Below, one piece after another: positions 18,389 through 25,887 of a DNA stretch of 41,762 nt. The DNA is from Oligoflexales bacterium (GTDB lineage: Bacteria; Bdellovibrionota_B; Oligoflexia; Oligoflexales; JALZUQ01). Where the stretch lies: NCBI GenBank assembly GCA_023301565.1, contig JALZUO010000099.1, forward strand, positions 1 to 41,762, given 5' to 3'. Both the position numbers and the translations under genes were made by a program. Below the pieces are notes generated by a model. That model was given only the letters and a program-made list of their open reading frames with translations. It did not search any database and was not told the origin of the DNA. How positions within the stretch are numbered: position 1 is the stretch's first letter; every line of letters starts with the position of its first letter.

Positions 18389-19186
18389 TTGAAATTTATC
18401 AGTATTTTGATGGCAGCTGGCAAGGGCAAGAGGATGCAGTCTGAATTACCCAAGGTTTTGATTCCCTTCCAAGGCGAGCCAATTCTCGAGCGGATTCTGC
18501 GTACATTGCAAGGGGTTGGCGGAGAGGGTGTTGTCGTGATCCCTGAGGAATATAGTGGGTTTGAGCCTCTTTTTAAGGTGTTTGGAGGTGCTCGTTTTTG
18601 CTCACAATTAAGCCAAAGAGGAACGGCTGATGCCATTGCCTCTGCCCACGTGTTTTTTCCAGAGCAGACAAAACCAGCATACTCTTCCTCAAAGTTAGTC
18701 AAAGGCCAGCCTTTTACCGGCTTAGATGGCTCAACTCCAGTAATGCTCATGGCTGGAGACTTGCCTTGCATAACGCAGGAGGTTCTTCGGAAATTCTTAG
18801 AAGATTTTGAGCAGCATAAAGCAGACGTGGCGGTTTTAGGCTTTGAGCCACCAGACCCGTATGGTTTTGGCCGGCTCGTTTGTTCTGCATCTGGCAAGCT
18901 TTTAAGAATTGTCGAAGAGAGGGACGCAACTGATGCAGAGCGCCGCTTAAGGCTATGTAACAGTGGAATTATATTAGCTAAATTTAAAAACCTATGGGAC
19001 TTACTGGCACAGGTTCGAACTGAAAATGCGCAAAATGAATACTATCTAACAGACATCATAGGTATTGCGGTCGATGCTGGACTAGAGGTTGTGGCTTCAT
19101 CTGGTCAACCTTGGCAGGCATTGACAGGGGTAAATACTAAAGAACAGCTGCAAAAATTAGAGCAGTGGTCTAAAACAGAGCAGTAG
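18389..19186 (+). CDS. Stand-alone GlmU-type uridylyltransferase (N-terminal domain only)
   Basis: A 265-residue nucleotidyltransferase matching only the first half of GlmU, which makes UDP-GlcNAc from GlcNAc-1-phosphate and UTP. Motifs are LMAAGKGKRMQSELPKVL (nucleotide binding and Lys), QRGTADAIASA, MAGDLPCI (the usual G-D-V-P-L-L, metal Asp), PYGFGRLV, IVEERDATDAERR, CNSGIILA, NEYYLTDI and GVNTKEQL. It stops where GlmU's left-handed beta-helix acetyltransferase would begin, and no such domain follows. The start is TTG 18389 behind GGGAG. It is 49 bases from glmS in the same direction. Either a separate acetyltransferase exists elsewhere or the enzyme uses another sugar phosphate. Confidence 0.88.
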   Translation: MKFISILMAAGKGKRMQSELPKVLIPFQGEPILERILRTLQGVGGEGVVVIPEEYSGFEPLFKVFGGARFCSQLSQRGTADAIASAHVFFPEQTKPAYSSSKLVKGQPFTGLDGSTPVMLMAGDLPCITQEVLRKFLEDFEQHKADVAVLGFEPPDPYGFGRLVCSASGKLLRIVEERDATDAERRLRLCNSGIILAKFKNLWDLLAQVRTENAQNEYYLTDIIGIAVDAGLEVVASSGQPWQALTGVNTKEQLQKLEQWSKTEQ

Positions 19187-19213
19187 TTGGCTTAAGGCAG
19201 CGCCTAAAGCCAA
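19187..19213 (+). promoter_or_regulatory. Strong intercistronic hairpin between the GlmU-like gene and glmS
   Basis: Starting right after the stop codon, TTGGCTT (19187-19193) pairs with AAGCCAA (19207-19213) and, after one A-A mismatch, AGGC pairs with GCCT around a 3-base AGC loop. No T run follows, so it is not a normal terminator. A role in mRNA processing or stability of glmS is likely. It is far too short to be a glmS ribozyme. Confidence 0.6.
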
Positions 19214-19235
19214 AATCAGTAGGGAGTGATACTAG

Positions 19236-21065
19236 ATGTGTGGAATTGTCGGCTATATTGGTGAAAAAGAGTGCATTCCAATCTTAATGCATGGTTTGGA
19301 AACCTTGGAATACCGCGGTTATGACTCTGCCGGTATCGCGGTTGCGCATAACAATGGAATCCAAGTAGCAAAAGCCAAAGGAAAGCTAAAAAGCTTAGAG
19401 TCTGGACTTAAGGTGTTGCCTCAAGATGCTACCGTAGGGATTGGCCACACCAGATGGGCTACCCACGGAAAGCCTAGCCAGATAAACGCACACCCACATA
19501 CGATCCCTGCCTTTGCGATCGTACACAACGGAATCATTGAAAACTATTTAGAGCTAAAACAAGAAGCCGTAGCCCGGGGCTTTCAGTTTGTCTCGGAGAC
19601 AGATACAGAAGTTATTTTAGCCTACGTGGATTTTTTGTGGTCCAAACACCAAGACATGGACAAGGTTATTCAAGCGCTGTTTCGCGATCTTAAGGGCGCG
19701 TTTGCGATTGGCATTTTAAACCGAGAAAACCCATCTGAAATTTACATTGTAAAACACGGCTCGCCAGCGGTCTTAGGCTTTGGTGAGAACGGCAACTACT
19801 TTGCTTCAGACGCTTATGCAATCTTAAAGCACACGCAGCAAGTGATGTATCTGCGCGACGGTCAGTATGCGCGCGTATCCAAAGACGCTGTAGAAGTAAA
19901 AGACAAAGAGGGCGATTTGATTGCCCCAGAAATTTCTGTTTTAGAGCTTAGCCAAGCAAGCCTTGATAAGCAGGGCTTCGAGCACTTTATGCTTAAAGAG
20001 ATTCACGAGCAGCCGGCTGCATTTAGCCGAACTTTAGATGCTGTACTAAACAAAGAAGGCTCGAAGACTTTTTTTGACGTGTCAGCTCTTGGTATTCAAA
20101 AGCTAGTGCAAAAAGAATTCAACCGTGTGTTTTTGATTGGGTGTGGTTCCGCTTATTATGTTGGCGACACGATGCGTTATTTTTTAGAAAAACAGTTTGG
20201 GGCTTCTGTAAACACAGAGTTGGCAAGTGAGTTTCGGTACCGAGATCCACAAATCGGCAAAGGTGACTTGTTTGTAGCTATATCGCAAAGCGGCGAAACC
20301 CTCGATACGCTTACATCTTTGAAGTACGCAAAAGAAAAAGGTGCATACATTCATGCCGTTTGTAACGTGCCAGAGTCGTCTATTACAAGAGAGTCTGACT
20401 CAGTAAGTTATTTAAACGCAGGGCCTGAAATTGGAGTAGCCTCTACCAAAGCATTTACAAGTCAACTGCTTGTGCTTGGCTTGGTCGGGCTTGCATATGC
20501 AGAAAGCAGAGGAAAGACAGAGGGGCTTAGCGAATCCGCCGAGCAACTCAGAAGGCTGCCTCAGCTCTCTACTTCTAGCCTAAACCATATTGATAAAATT
20601 AAAGAGTTAGCTGAGCAGTACCACCACTACCGCAGTTTTCTTTTTATCGGCCGCGGCCCGCTGGCAGCTATTGCAAATGAGGGCGCACTAAAGCTAAAAG
20701 AAATTTCTTATATACATGCAGAAGCATATGCAGGCGGCGAGTTAAAGCATGGGCCAATTGCGCTTATAGATAAAGACATGCCGACCATGGCGCTTGTAGG
20801 CGATGATTTTTACCGTGAAAAGATGCTTGCCAATATTGCCGAAGTTACAGCCCGTGACGGCAGGGTCATTGGCGTCGGGTTTGCAGATGCTAGGTTGATG
20901 GAGGCTGCAACTGACGTACTGCCTTGTGTTCGCTCTACCTCTCCTTTTATCCAGGCCATCATCCAAACACTGCCATTACAGCTATTTGCCTACTATATAG
21001 CACTAAAAAGAGGCACTGATGTAGACCAACCGAGGAACCTAGCGAAATCGGTGACCGTAGAGTAA
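19236..21065 (+). CDS. glmS: GlmS, glutamine-fructose-6-phosphate aminotransferase (isomerising)
   Basis: A 609-residue enzyme making glucosamine-6-phosphate, the entry to peptidoglycan and LPS amino sugars. It begins MCGIVGYIG, with catalytic Cys2 of the glutamine amidotransferase domain, followed by LETLEYRGYDSAG and GHTRWATHGKPS. Two SIS domains follow: FLIGCGSAYYVG with SQSGETLDTL (about 295-350) and FIGRGPLAAIANEGALKLKE with EAYAGGELKHGP (about 470-510). The C-terminus DQPRNLAKSVTVE is the family ending that shapes the ammonia channel. GGGAG lies upstream of the ATG. pcrA follows after 9 bases. Confidence 0.98.
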   Translation: MCGIVGYIGEKECIPILMHGLETLEYRGYDSAGIAVAHNNGIQVAKAKGKLKSLESGLKVLPQDATVGIGHTRWATHGKPSQINAHPHTIPAFAIVHNGIIENYLELKQEAVARGFQFVSETDTEVILAYVDFLWSKHQDMDKVIQALFRDLKGAFAIGILNRENPSEIYIVKHGSPAVLGFGENGNYFASDAYAILKHTQQVMYLRDGQYARVSKDAVEVKDKEGDLIAPEISVLELSQASLDKQGFEHFMLKEIHEQPAAFSRTLDAVLNKEGSKTFFDVSALGIQKLVQKEFNRVFLIGCGSAYYVGDTMRYFLEKQFGASVNTELASEFRYRDPQIGKGDLFVAISQSGETLDTLTSLKYAKEKGAYIHAVCNVPESSITRESDSVSYLNAGPEIGVASTKAFTSQLLVLGLVGLAYAESRGKTEGLSESAEQLRRLPQLSTSSLNHIDKIKELAEQYHHYRSFLFIGRGPLAAIANEGALKLKEISYIHAEAYAGGELKHGPIALIDKDMPTMALVGDDFYREKMLANIAEVTARDGRVIGVGFADARLMEAATDVLPCVRSTSPFIQAIIQTLPLQLFAYYIALKRGTDVDQPRNLAKSVTVE

Positions 21066-21074
21066 GATCGCCGG

Positions 21075-23249
21075 ATGGATAAACTGGCTCTTAAAAATAA
21101 ATTAAATAGTAAGCAGCTAGAGGCTGCTCTTTACGACGATGGCCACGCTGTTGTCTTTGCAGGGGCCGGTAGTGGTAAAACCCGTGTCATCACAGCAAGG
21201 ATAGCTCGCCTTGTTGCTGACGGCTGCAAAGCCTCGCGTATCATGGCTGTTACGTTCACCAATAGAGCTGCAACAGAAATGCGCCAGAGGGTTTTAGCCT
21301 GGTCACCATTTTGCCAAGCTGCGACCATTGGAACCTTTCATTCAATCTGTGCAAGGTGGCTGCGGGAGTTTGCAGACGAGCTTGGCTTTGAGTCTGATTT
21401 TTTGATTTACGATGATGCAGACGTAAAAAGCACCTTAAAAAAACTAGTAAAAGACAAGGTTCAAGACAGAAACGAAATCACTGTTTTGGTCGATGAACTT
21501 AAGACGTTTATATCTTTTGCTAAGACAAATGCACTTCTTCCCTCTGACATTGAAAAAAACAAGCGCCTTTACGAACATCTGATTCCTGTAGGTGGCGTCG
21601 AATACTACCGAAAGTTTCAGGAAACACTTGCTGCGTCGAACGCAATGGACTTTTCGGATCTTTTGCTCAACGTACTATTGCTGCTTCGAACAAACTCAAA
21701 AGTTCGTTCGACTTTGCAAAAAAGATATTTACACATCTTAGTCGACGAGTATCAAGATACGAATGGAACGCAGTTTGAAATGCTAGAGTTTTTAACCGGT
21801 GATCACACCACGATGTTTGTGGTAGGTGACGACGACCAGTCAATTTACTCGTGGAGAGGTGCAAACCCTTCGAATATTTTAGATTTTCAAAAACACTTTA
21901 AAGGTGCCAAGCTTTTTAAGCTTGAGCAAAACTATAGAAGCACTGGCAATATTGTAGATGCTTCGAGTGCTATGATTGCCTGCAACGAGCAGAGGGTGGA
22001 CAAGAAGGTTTGGACCGAAAGCCCTGCCGGAGAACAAATAGACTACATCCTTGAGTCAGATGGTGAGATGGAAGGGTGGAGCATTGTCGAATCGATCACC
22101 CGCGAAAAGAGGGTCTATCCATACACAGACGTCGCAATTTTTTACCGCACAAACAGCCAAAGCCGGCTTATAGAAGACGCGCTGCGTAGCGAAGATATTC
22201 CCTACAAGATCTATGGTGGCACCAAATTTTACGACCGCATGGAAATCAAAGATCTGATGGCCTATCTTCGCCTTTTGGTGTCGCCAAAAGACGATGTGGG
22301 TTTTCGCCGCATTGTCAACGTGCCGCCGCGAAAGATTGGAAAAAAAACTCAGCAAGATCTGCAGGTAATCGCGACGGCAGAAGGCATCTCATTAATGGAA
22401 TGCCTTGGAAAGCAAATTGAAGAAAAAACTAAGCTGGCAAAAAAGTTTGGAGATTTTTATTCTAAAATGCAGGAGTACGCAAAACTTATGCGTACAAATC
22501 CTATGCATGAAATCCTTGAAGAGCTTATTAAAGAAATAGACTATCTGAGCTATCTGGATAAAAAATATCATCTGCAGTACGAAGACAAGGTTGCAAACGT
22601 ACACGAACTTGTGATTGCCCTAGAAGACTTTAGTGCTAAACATCCAAAGCAAGGGCTTAGCGATTGGCTGCAAAGCGTCACGCTTAACAATGCAGACGGC
22701 GAAGAGTCGCAAGGCATATCTTTGATGACCCTCCACTCTGCCAAGGGTTTGGAGTTTAGAAGGGTTTACATTGGTGGTGTCGAGGACGGCCTTGTTCCAC
22801 ACGCGAACAACGTCGAAGACAAAGAACTTTTAGAAGAAGAGCGAAGATTATTCTATGTAGGGATAACCCGGGCTATGGAAAAGCTTTCTTTATATGGCGT
22901 AGTAAAAAGGCGTGGCTACCAGGGCTGGGTAGCAAACCCGCCTTCACGCTTTCTTGATGAAATTCCAGAAAAGTTCGTCGAGTGTGACCCATCAGCTGCC
23001 GAAGCGATGCGGATGAAGAACCGGCAATATGCTTACGAAGAAGAAGGCTCTTCTTACGACTATGATGATATTGCCGAGTCTGAGGCGATTGTTCTTAGGG
23101 TTGGCGCCAAGGTGCATCACCCCACCTATGGGAAAGGTTTGATCAAAGAGATTCTTTCCGAAGGTGTAAGAAGCCAAGCTGGCCTCAAGGTTAAAGTGTC
23201 TTTTGATGATTTTGGCATTCGCAAGATCTACGCGCATCATTTGGAGTGA
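21075..23249 (+). CDS. pcrA: UvrD/PcrA-type superfamily 1 DNA helicase
   Basis: A 724-residue 3'-5' DNA helicase for repair and for removing stalled complexes. Motifs in order: Q motif LNSKQLEAAL (11-20), Walker A AGAGSGKT (30-37), TFTNRAATEMRQR (Ia), VDEYQDTNGTQFEML (II), VVGDDDQSIYSWRGA (III), EQNYRST (IV), MTLHSAKGLEFRRVY and EERRLFYVGITRAMEKL (V-VI). The C-terminal VGAKVHHPTYGKGLI is the Tudor-like domain that contacts RNA polymerase in PcrA/UvrD. It lies 9 bases after glmS and 3 bases before the DUF952 gene, so it is likely in the same operon. Confidence 0.96.
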   Translation: MDKLALKNKLNSKQLEAALYDDGHAVVFAGAGSGKTRVITARIARLVADGCKASRIMAVTFTNRAATEMRQRVLAWSPFCQAATIGTFHSICARWLREFADELGFESDFLIYDDADVKSTLKKLVKDKVQDRNEITVLVDELKTFISFAKTNALLPSDIEKNKRLYEHLIPVGGVEYYRKFQETLAASNAMDFSDLLLNVLLLLRTNSKVRSTLQKRYLHILVDEYQDTNGTQFEMLEFLTGDHTTMFVVGDDDQSIYSWRGANPSNILDFQKHFKGAKLFKLEQNYRSTGNIVDASSAMIACNEQRVDKKVWTESPAGEQIDYILESDGEMEGWSIVESITREKRVYPYTDVAIFYRTNSQSRLIEDALRSEDIPYKIYGGTKFYDRMEIKDLMAYLRLLVSPKDDVGFRRIVNVPPRKIGKKTQQDLQVIATAEGISLMECLGKQIEEKTKLAKKFGDFYSKMQEYAKLMRTNPMHEILEELIKEIDYLSYLDKKYHLQYEDKVANVHELVIALEDFSAKHPKQGLSDWLQSVTLNNADGEESQGISLMTLHSAKGLEFRRVYIGGVEDGLVPHANNVEDKELLEEERRLFYVGITRAMEKLSLYGVVKRRGYQGWVANPPSRFLDEIPEKFVECDPSAAEAMRMKNRQYAYEEEGSSYDYDDIAESEAIVLRVGAKVHHPTYGKGLIKEILSEGVRSQAGLKVKVSFDDFGIRKIYAHHLE

Positions 23250-23252
23250 TTT

Positions 23253-23567
23253 TTGGTGGCTAGCGAACCTGTTTTCAAAGTTCTTACGAATGCTGAGTGG
23301 AGTGCATTTAAAGAGTCGGGTTTGTTTGCCGGAAATGCAGCCGACATAAAAGATGGATACATTCACCTTGCAAAAAAAACGCAGCTAGAGCGCGTCGTTC
23401 AAAAGCACTATAAAGGCGTAAAGGCATTGTGGCTCATAGAGTTTGCAGGGCCGGAGTTTTTGTCTGGCCTAAGCTGGGAGCCTGCAAGTAACGGAGACCA
23501 TTACCCTCATCTATATGGCGATGTTCTTAAGTATCCTGATGTTGGAAGTGTGGAAGCTGTTAGCTAG
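23253..23567 (+). CDS. DUF952-family protein
   Basis: A 104-residue protein matching the DUF952 family: KVLTNAEWSAFKESGLFAG near the start, then DIKDGYIHLAKKTQLERVV (the D-x-x-D/G-G-F/Y-I-H-x-S pattern), LWLIEFAG and FPHLYG-like YPHLYGDV. The family has a small compact fold with ADP-ribosyl-transferase-like similarity proposed for it, but no proven role here. The start is TTG 23253, with GGAG six bases upstream inside the end of pcrA, showing coupling. It converges with the next gene and overlaps it by 8 bases. Confidence 0.85.
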   Translation: MVASEPVFKVLTNAEWSAFKESGLFAGNAADIKDGYIHLAKKTQLERVVQKHYKGVKALWLIEFAGPEFLSGLSWEPASNGDHYPHLYGDVLKYPDVGSVEAVS

Positions 23568-24795
23568 ACCCAAGCTTTACACCCGTTGCACTACCTTGCC
23601 AGGAAGAGCCCCAAATTGCTGGAATTTTTTGAACTTGTGGTTTGAATTTTGGGGTGCATGTTTTTGTTTTTGCAGTGACTTGGCCGACATGAAGAGAGCC
23701 GGTTTCAGCTAAAGAAAACAGAGTACCCACCCCCTGTTCACAAGCGTTGTAGGTTTTGTAAGCTAGCGAGTAAGAAGCCTTGTTTCCATAGATGTTTTTA
23801 TTTTGCCATTTAATTCGAGCAGGGGTTACTAGTTTAAACTCTTGGTCTTTTGGCAGTGTCTGTGGGTTGAAGGTTGCCATTTTACCAGGCGCAAATTGAA
23901 TCATAGGCATTTCTATATCGTAGACGTCAAACTCTTTGCTGCACTTTTCAATACGGTGATCTCTGTAGCCTGCTACGGAGTAAGTAGATTTAGGGTTAGA
24001 GGCAGTAGAGCGGTTGCCGTGGAGCATGACTCCAAGCGGCACGTAGCCACATGGCAGAATAGCCGTAAAAAGAGATCCGTCGCTTTCTCGGGAAATAGCC
24101 TGATGAATCTTTGCAGAAAAAAGCTTAAAGCTTCTTGGCACGTCAGAGCTAGTGTATTCGGATCGTATAAGAACCCTGTTTTTAGCAAGCCTTGAAAGAG
24201 GTAGTTTGGCCAGCAGGTGTTTTGCTTTCATTTTTGATTGTGCTTTTGATTGGGTTTTCTTTTGCAGGGTAGAAACTCTTAAGACTGGGCTACCGTTTTC
24301 TTGGTTTGGCATTAAAAGAGTCGGCGAGTGTGTTTTGGCTTTGTAGATAACCTGAAGTTCTTGCCAGTCGAGGCCCTTTTTATCTGATACAGCTGTGTTG
24401 TGTGTGCTGTTTGTAAGCCAAACACCTTTTTTAAATCTGTGTGGAAAAGGTATGAACTTGTTTTTTAGGTGTGCTGGAAGAAAAGCTAGTGATACGGTTT
24501 TCTTCTTTGGCCACCCTGTGCAGGATGCAGCTTTCTTTTTCATCGAGGCAGCGATAAAGTAAAAGCCGCTTTTAGAGGCTTTACTGGAGAGAAGGGCTAT
24601 TCCTTTATATTCTGTGTTGCACGGAGCTAGCATGCTTGCCGATAGCTCGCCGTTCACTTTTTCAATGACCAAGTCTGTTAGGATATAGGCCTCTCTGTCT
24701 TCAGGGCTTTGTAGTTCTGCGGCCGAAGCTGCTGTTGTAAAAAGCAGGCCTAATACTGCGCTAGCTAAAAAGACTGAAGTACGTTTAAAGATCAT
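23560..24795 (-). CDS. Secreted protein of unknown function, cysteine-containing
   Basis: Not recognised. The 411-residue protein has a clear Sec signal peptide (hydrophobic core FLASAVLGLLFTTAASA, cleavage after about residue 25). The mature chain is basic and has seven well-spread cysteines (for example in APCNTEY, SCTGWP, LPCGYVP, EKCSKEF, NACEQG, KTCTPK), suggesting disulphides in the periplasm or outside. No enzyme motif is visible. A basic Gln/Lys stretch (KKTQSKAQSKMKAKHLL, about 184-200) divides it into two halves. It overlaps the DUF952 gene tail to tail and starts at an ATGA overlap with a tiny upstream frame. Confidence 0.8.
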   Translation of the reverse strand: MIFKRTSVFLASAVLGLLFTTAASAAELQSPEDREAYILTDLVIEKVNGELSASMLAPCNTEYKGIALLSSKASKSGFYFIAASMKKKAASCTGWPKKKTVSLAFLPAHLKNKFIPFPHRFKKGVWLTNSTHNTAVSDKKGLDWQELQVIYKAKTHSPTLLMPNQENGSPVLRVSTLQKKTQSKAQSKMKAKHLLAKLPLSRLAKNRVLIRSEYTSSDVPRSFKLFSAKIHQAISRESDGSLFTAILPCGYVPLGVMLHGNRSTASNPKSTYSVAGYRDHRIEKCSKEFDVYDIEMPMIQFAPGKMATFNPQTLPKDQEFKLVTPARIKWQNKNIYGNKASYSLAYKTYNACEQGVGTLFSLAETGSLHVGQVTAKTKTCTPKFKPQVQKIPAIWGSSWQGSATGVKLGSS

Positions 24796-24986
24796 TTTTT
24801 TGAGGCCTCATCATAGAAGGAAACAGGGGGCTTTTTTTTCTGGTAAAAAAGGGGGGCTTCAGTGACTGAAAAGCGGCTTTCAGCTTCCTGGATCAAGGCC
24901 AGATACTGCTTATTATGGGGCGAAGCAGTAGCCAGATAAATACCAGCCTTATAAAAAAGTATAGAATAGATTCTATAAGGTTTCAA
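24792..24986 (-). CDS. Possible small protein upstream of the secreted Cys protein
   Basis: A 64-residue frame starting at TTG 24986, with no clear ribosome site, and ending in an ATGA overlap with the next gene. The N-terminus is mildly hydrophobic (YSILFYKAGIYLATA) and the tail basic. The overlap hints at translational coupling, but codon pattern and start signal give little support. It may be only a leader region of the secreted-protein mRNA. Confidence 0.3.
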   Translation of the reverse strand: MKPYRIYSILFYKAGIYLATASPHNKQYLALIQEAESRFSVTEAPLFYQKKKPPVSFYDEASKK

Positions 24987-25099
24987 GGAAAATAATAAGC
25001 AGATTAATATTAGAGGGTTAAAAGGAGGGCTAGGTGGGGCTTTTGCATGTTTTCAACTAAAATCACTCTTCTGAAACTGCTAGGAGCCAGAGGATAGTT

Positions 25100-25109
25100 C
25101 TGGTATAAA
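25100..25109 (+). promoter_or_regulatory. Possible extended -10 promoter for rpmH operon
   Basis: CTGGTATAAA contains TGn followed by TATAAA (25104-25109), an extended -10 arrangement, 43 bases before the rpmH ATG. No good -35 hexamer is seen. The rest of 24987-25152 shows no gene, and no DnaA boxes or dnaA although rpmH often neighbours them. Confidence 0.4.
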
Positions 25110-25152
25110 CTCCTCTCGGCCTATGGAAGGCTAAAGATGTAGAGGTAACACT

Positions 25153-25302
25153 ATGAAAAGAACATACCAGCCCAGTAAAATTAAAAGAGCTCGTAAGCAC
25201 GGTTTTCGTGCACGAATGGCGTCTTCAACTGGAAGAAATGTTTTGAAAGCTCGCAGAAGAAAAGGCCGTAAGTCTTTGACTGTTGGGTCGTACAAGAAAT
25301 AA
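25153..25302 (+). CDS. rpmH: 50S ribosomal protein L34
   Basis: A 49-residue, strongly basic protein, [20 protein letters not shown]..., continuing [18 protein letters not shown], the near-universal L34 sequence with family-typical order. It sits in the large subunit. AGAGGTAA precedes the ATG. It is the first gene of rpmH-rnpA-yidD-yidC-mnmE, 8 bases before rnpA. Very short genes like this are easily missed, but the match is unambiguous. Confidence 0.97.
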   Translation: MKRTYQPSKIKRARKHGFRARMASSTGRNVLKARRRKGRKSLTVGSYKK

Positions 25303-25310
25303 TTTCTTTC

Positions 25311-25676
25311 GTGGAATACCCACAAATGAGCAGAGCTATGGAAAAAGAAAAAACGCCTAAAGATGCGTGCTTTCCAAAGTCTAACCGCTTGCTGAACAAA
25401 AAAGAATTTGATGATGTATTTTCGCGTGGCAAAAGGTTTGCGACGCGTTCTTTTTTTTCCGCAAGTTTCGAGGTTGAGGCTGGCGAAGGAAAGCTTGGAC
25501 TAATTGTGGCAAAAAAAAAGCTAAAGCTAGCTGCTAGCCGCAACAGGGTAAAGCGCATTGTTAGGGAGTGGTATCGCAAGACTCCTAAAAATCGAGTCAT
25601 TGCAGTAGGGCTTCGCCGCAGACTAGAAGAAGCGGATTTTAAAAAACTAATTTCTGAGTTAGAGACGCATGCATAA
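25311..25676 (+). CDS. rnpA: Ribonuclease P protein component
   Basis: A 121-residue basic protein that supports the RNase P RNA in tRNA 5' maturation. The family core runs from NRLLNKKEFDDVFSRGKRF to the RNA-binding motif SRNRVKRIVREWYR (the R-N-x-x-K-R-x-x-R-E pattern). The frame opens at GTG 25311, without a Shine-Dalgarno site; ATG 25326 or 25338 could be the true start, since homologues begin shortly before the NRLL segment. It is 8 bases after rpmH and overlaps yidD by 8 bases. Confidence 0.95.
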   Translation: MEYPQMSRAMEKEKTPKDACFPKSNRLLNKKEFDDVFSRGKRFATRSFFSASFEVEAGEGKLGLIVAKKKLKLAASRNRVKRIVREWYRKTPKNRVIAVGLRRRLEEADFKKLISELETHA

Positions 25677-25887
25677 ATTTTTGGTGAGTATCGAAGATGC
25701 TGTTATTCGTTTTTATCAACGCTGGTTGTCCCGCTTTATTGGGAACCAATGTAAATACATTCCGACATGTTCGGAGTATGCTCGGCAGGCTCTTCGTAAA
25801 GACTCTCTGCTTAGAGCAAATCTTAAAATTGTGTGGCGAATCCTTCGCTGCAACCCATGGGTTAAAGGTGGAGAAGACAGGCCGTGA
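25669..25887 (+). CDS. yidD: YidD, membrane protein insertion efficiency factor
   Basis: A 72-residue protein with the family core IRFYQRWLSRFIGNQCKYIP, then TCSEYARQAL and ILRCNPW..GG.D. Three Cys residues are in the conserved positions (C-K-Y-I-P-T-C-S ... R-C-N-P-W). YidD is a small membrane-associated helper of YidC-dependent insertion. It overlaps rnpA by 8 bases and yidC by 4 (GTGA), which shows tight coupling in the normal rnpA-yidD-yidC order. Confidence 0.96.
   Translation: MHKFLVSIEDAVIRFYQRWLSRFIGNQCKYIPTCSEYARQALRKDSLLRANLKIVWRILRCNPWVKGGEDRP

Noticed and set aside
18364-18897. 177-residue minus-strand frame opposite the GlmU-like gene
   Set aside because: The plus strand has unmistakable GlmU motifs throughout; the antisense frame is proline/serine-rich with no family signal.
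19187-19235. glmS ribozyme/riboswitch upstream of glmS
   Set aside because: The gap is only 49 bases with a single simple hairpin; the ribozyme core is much longer with nested pseudoknots.
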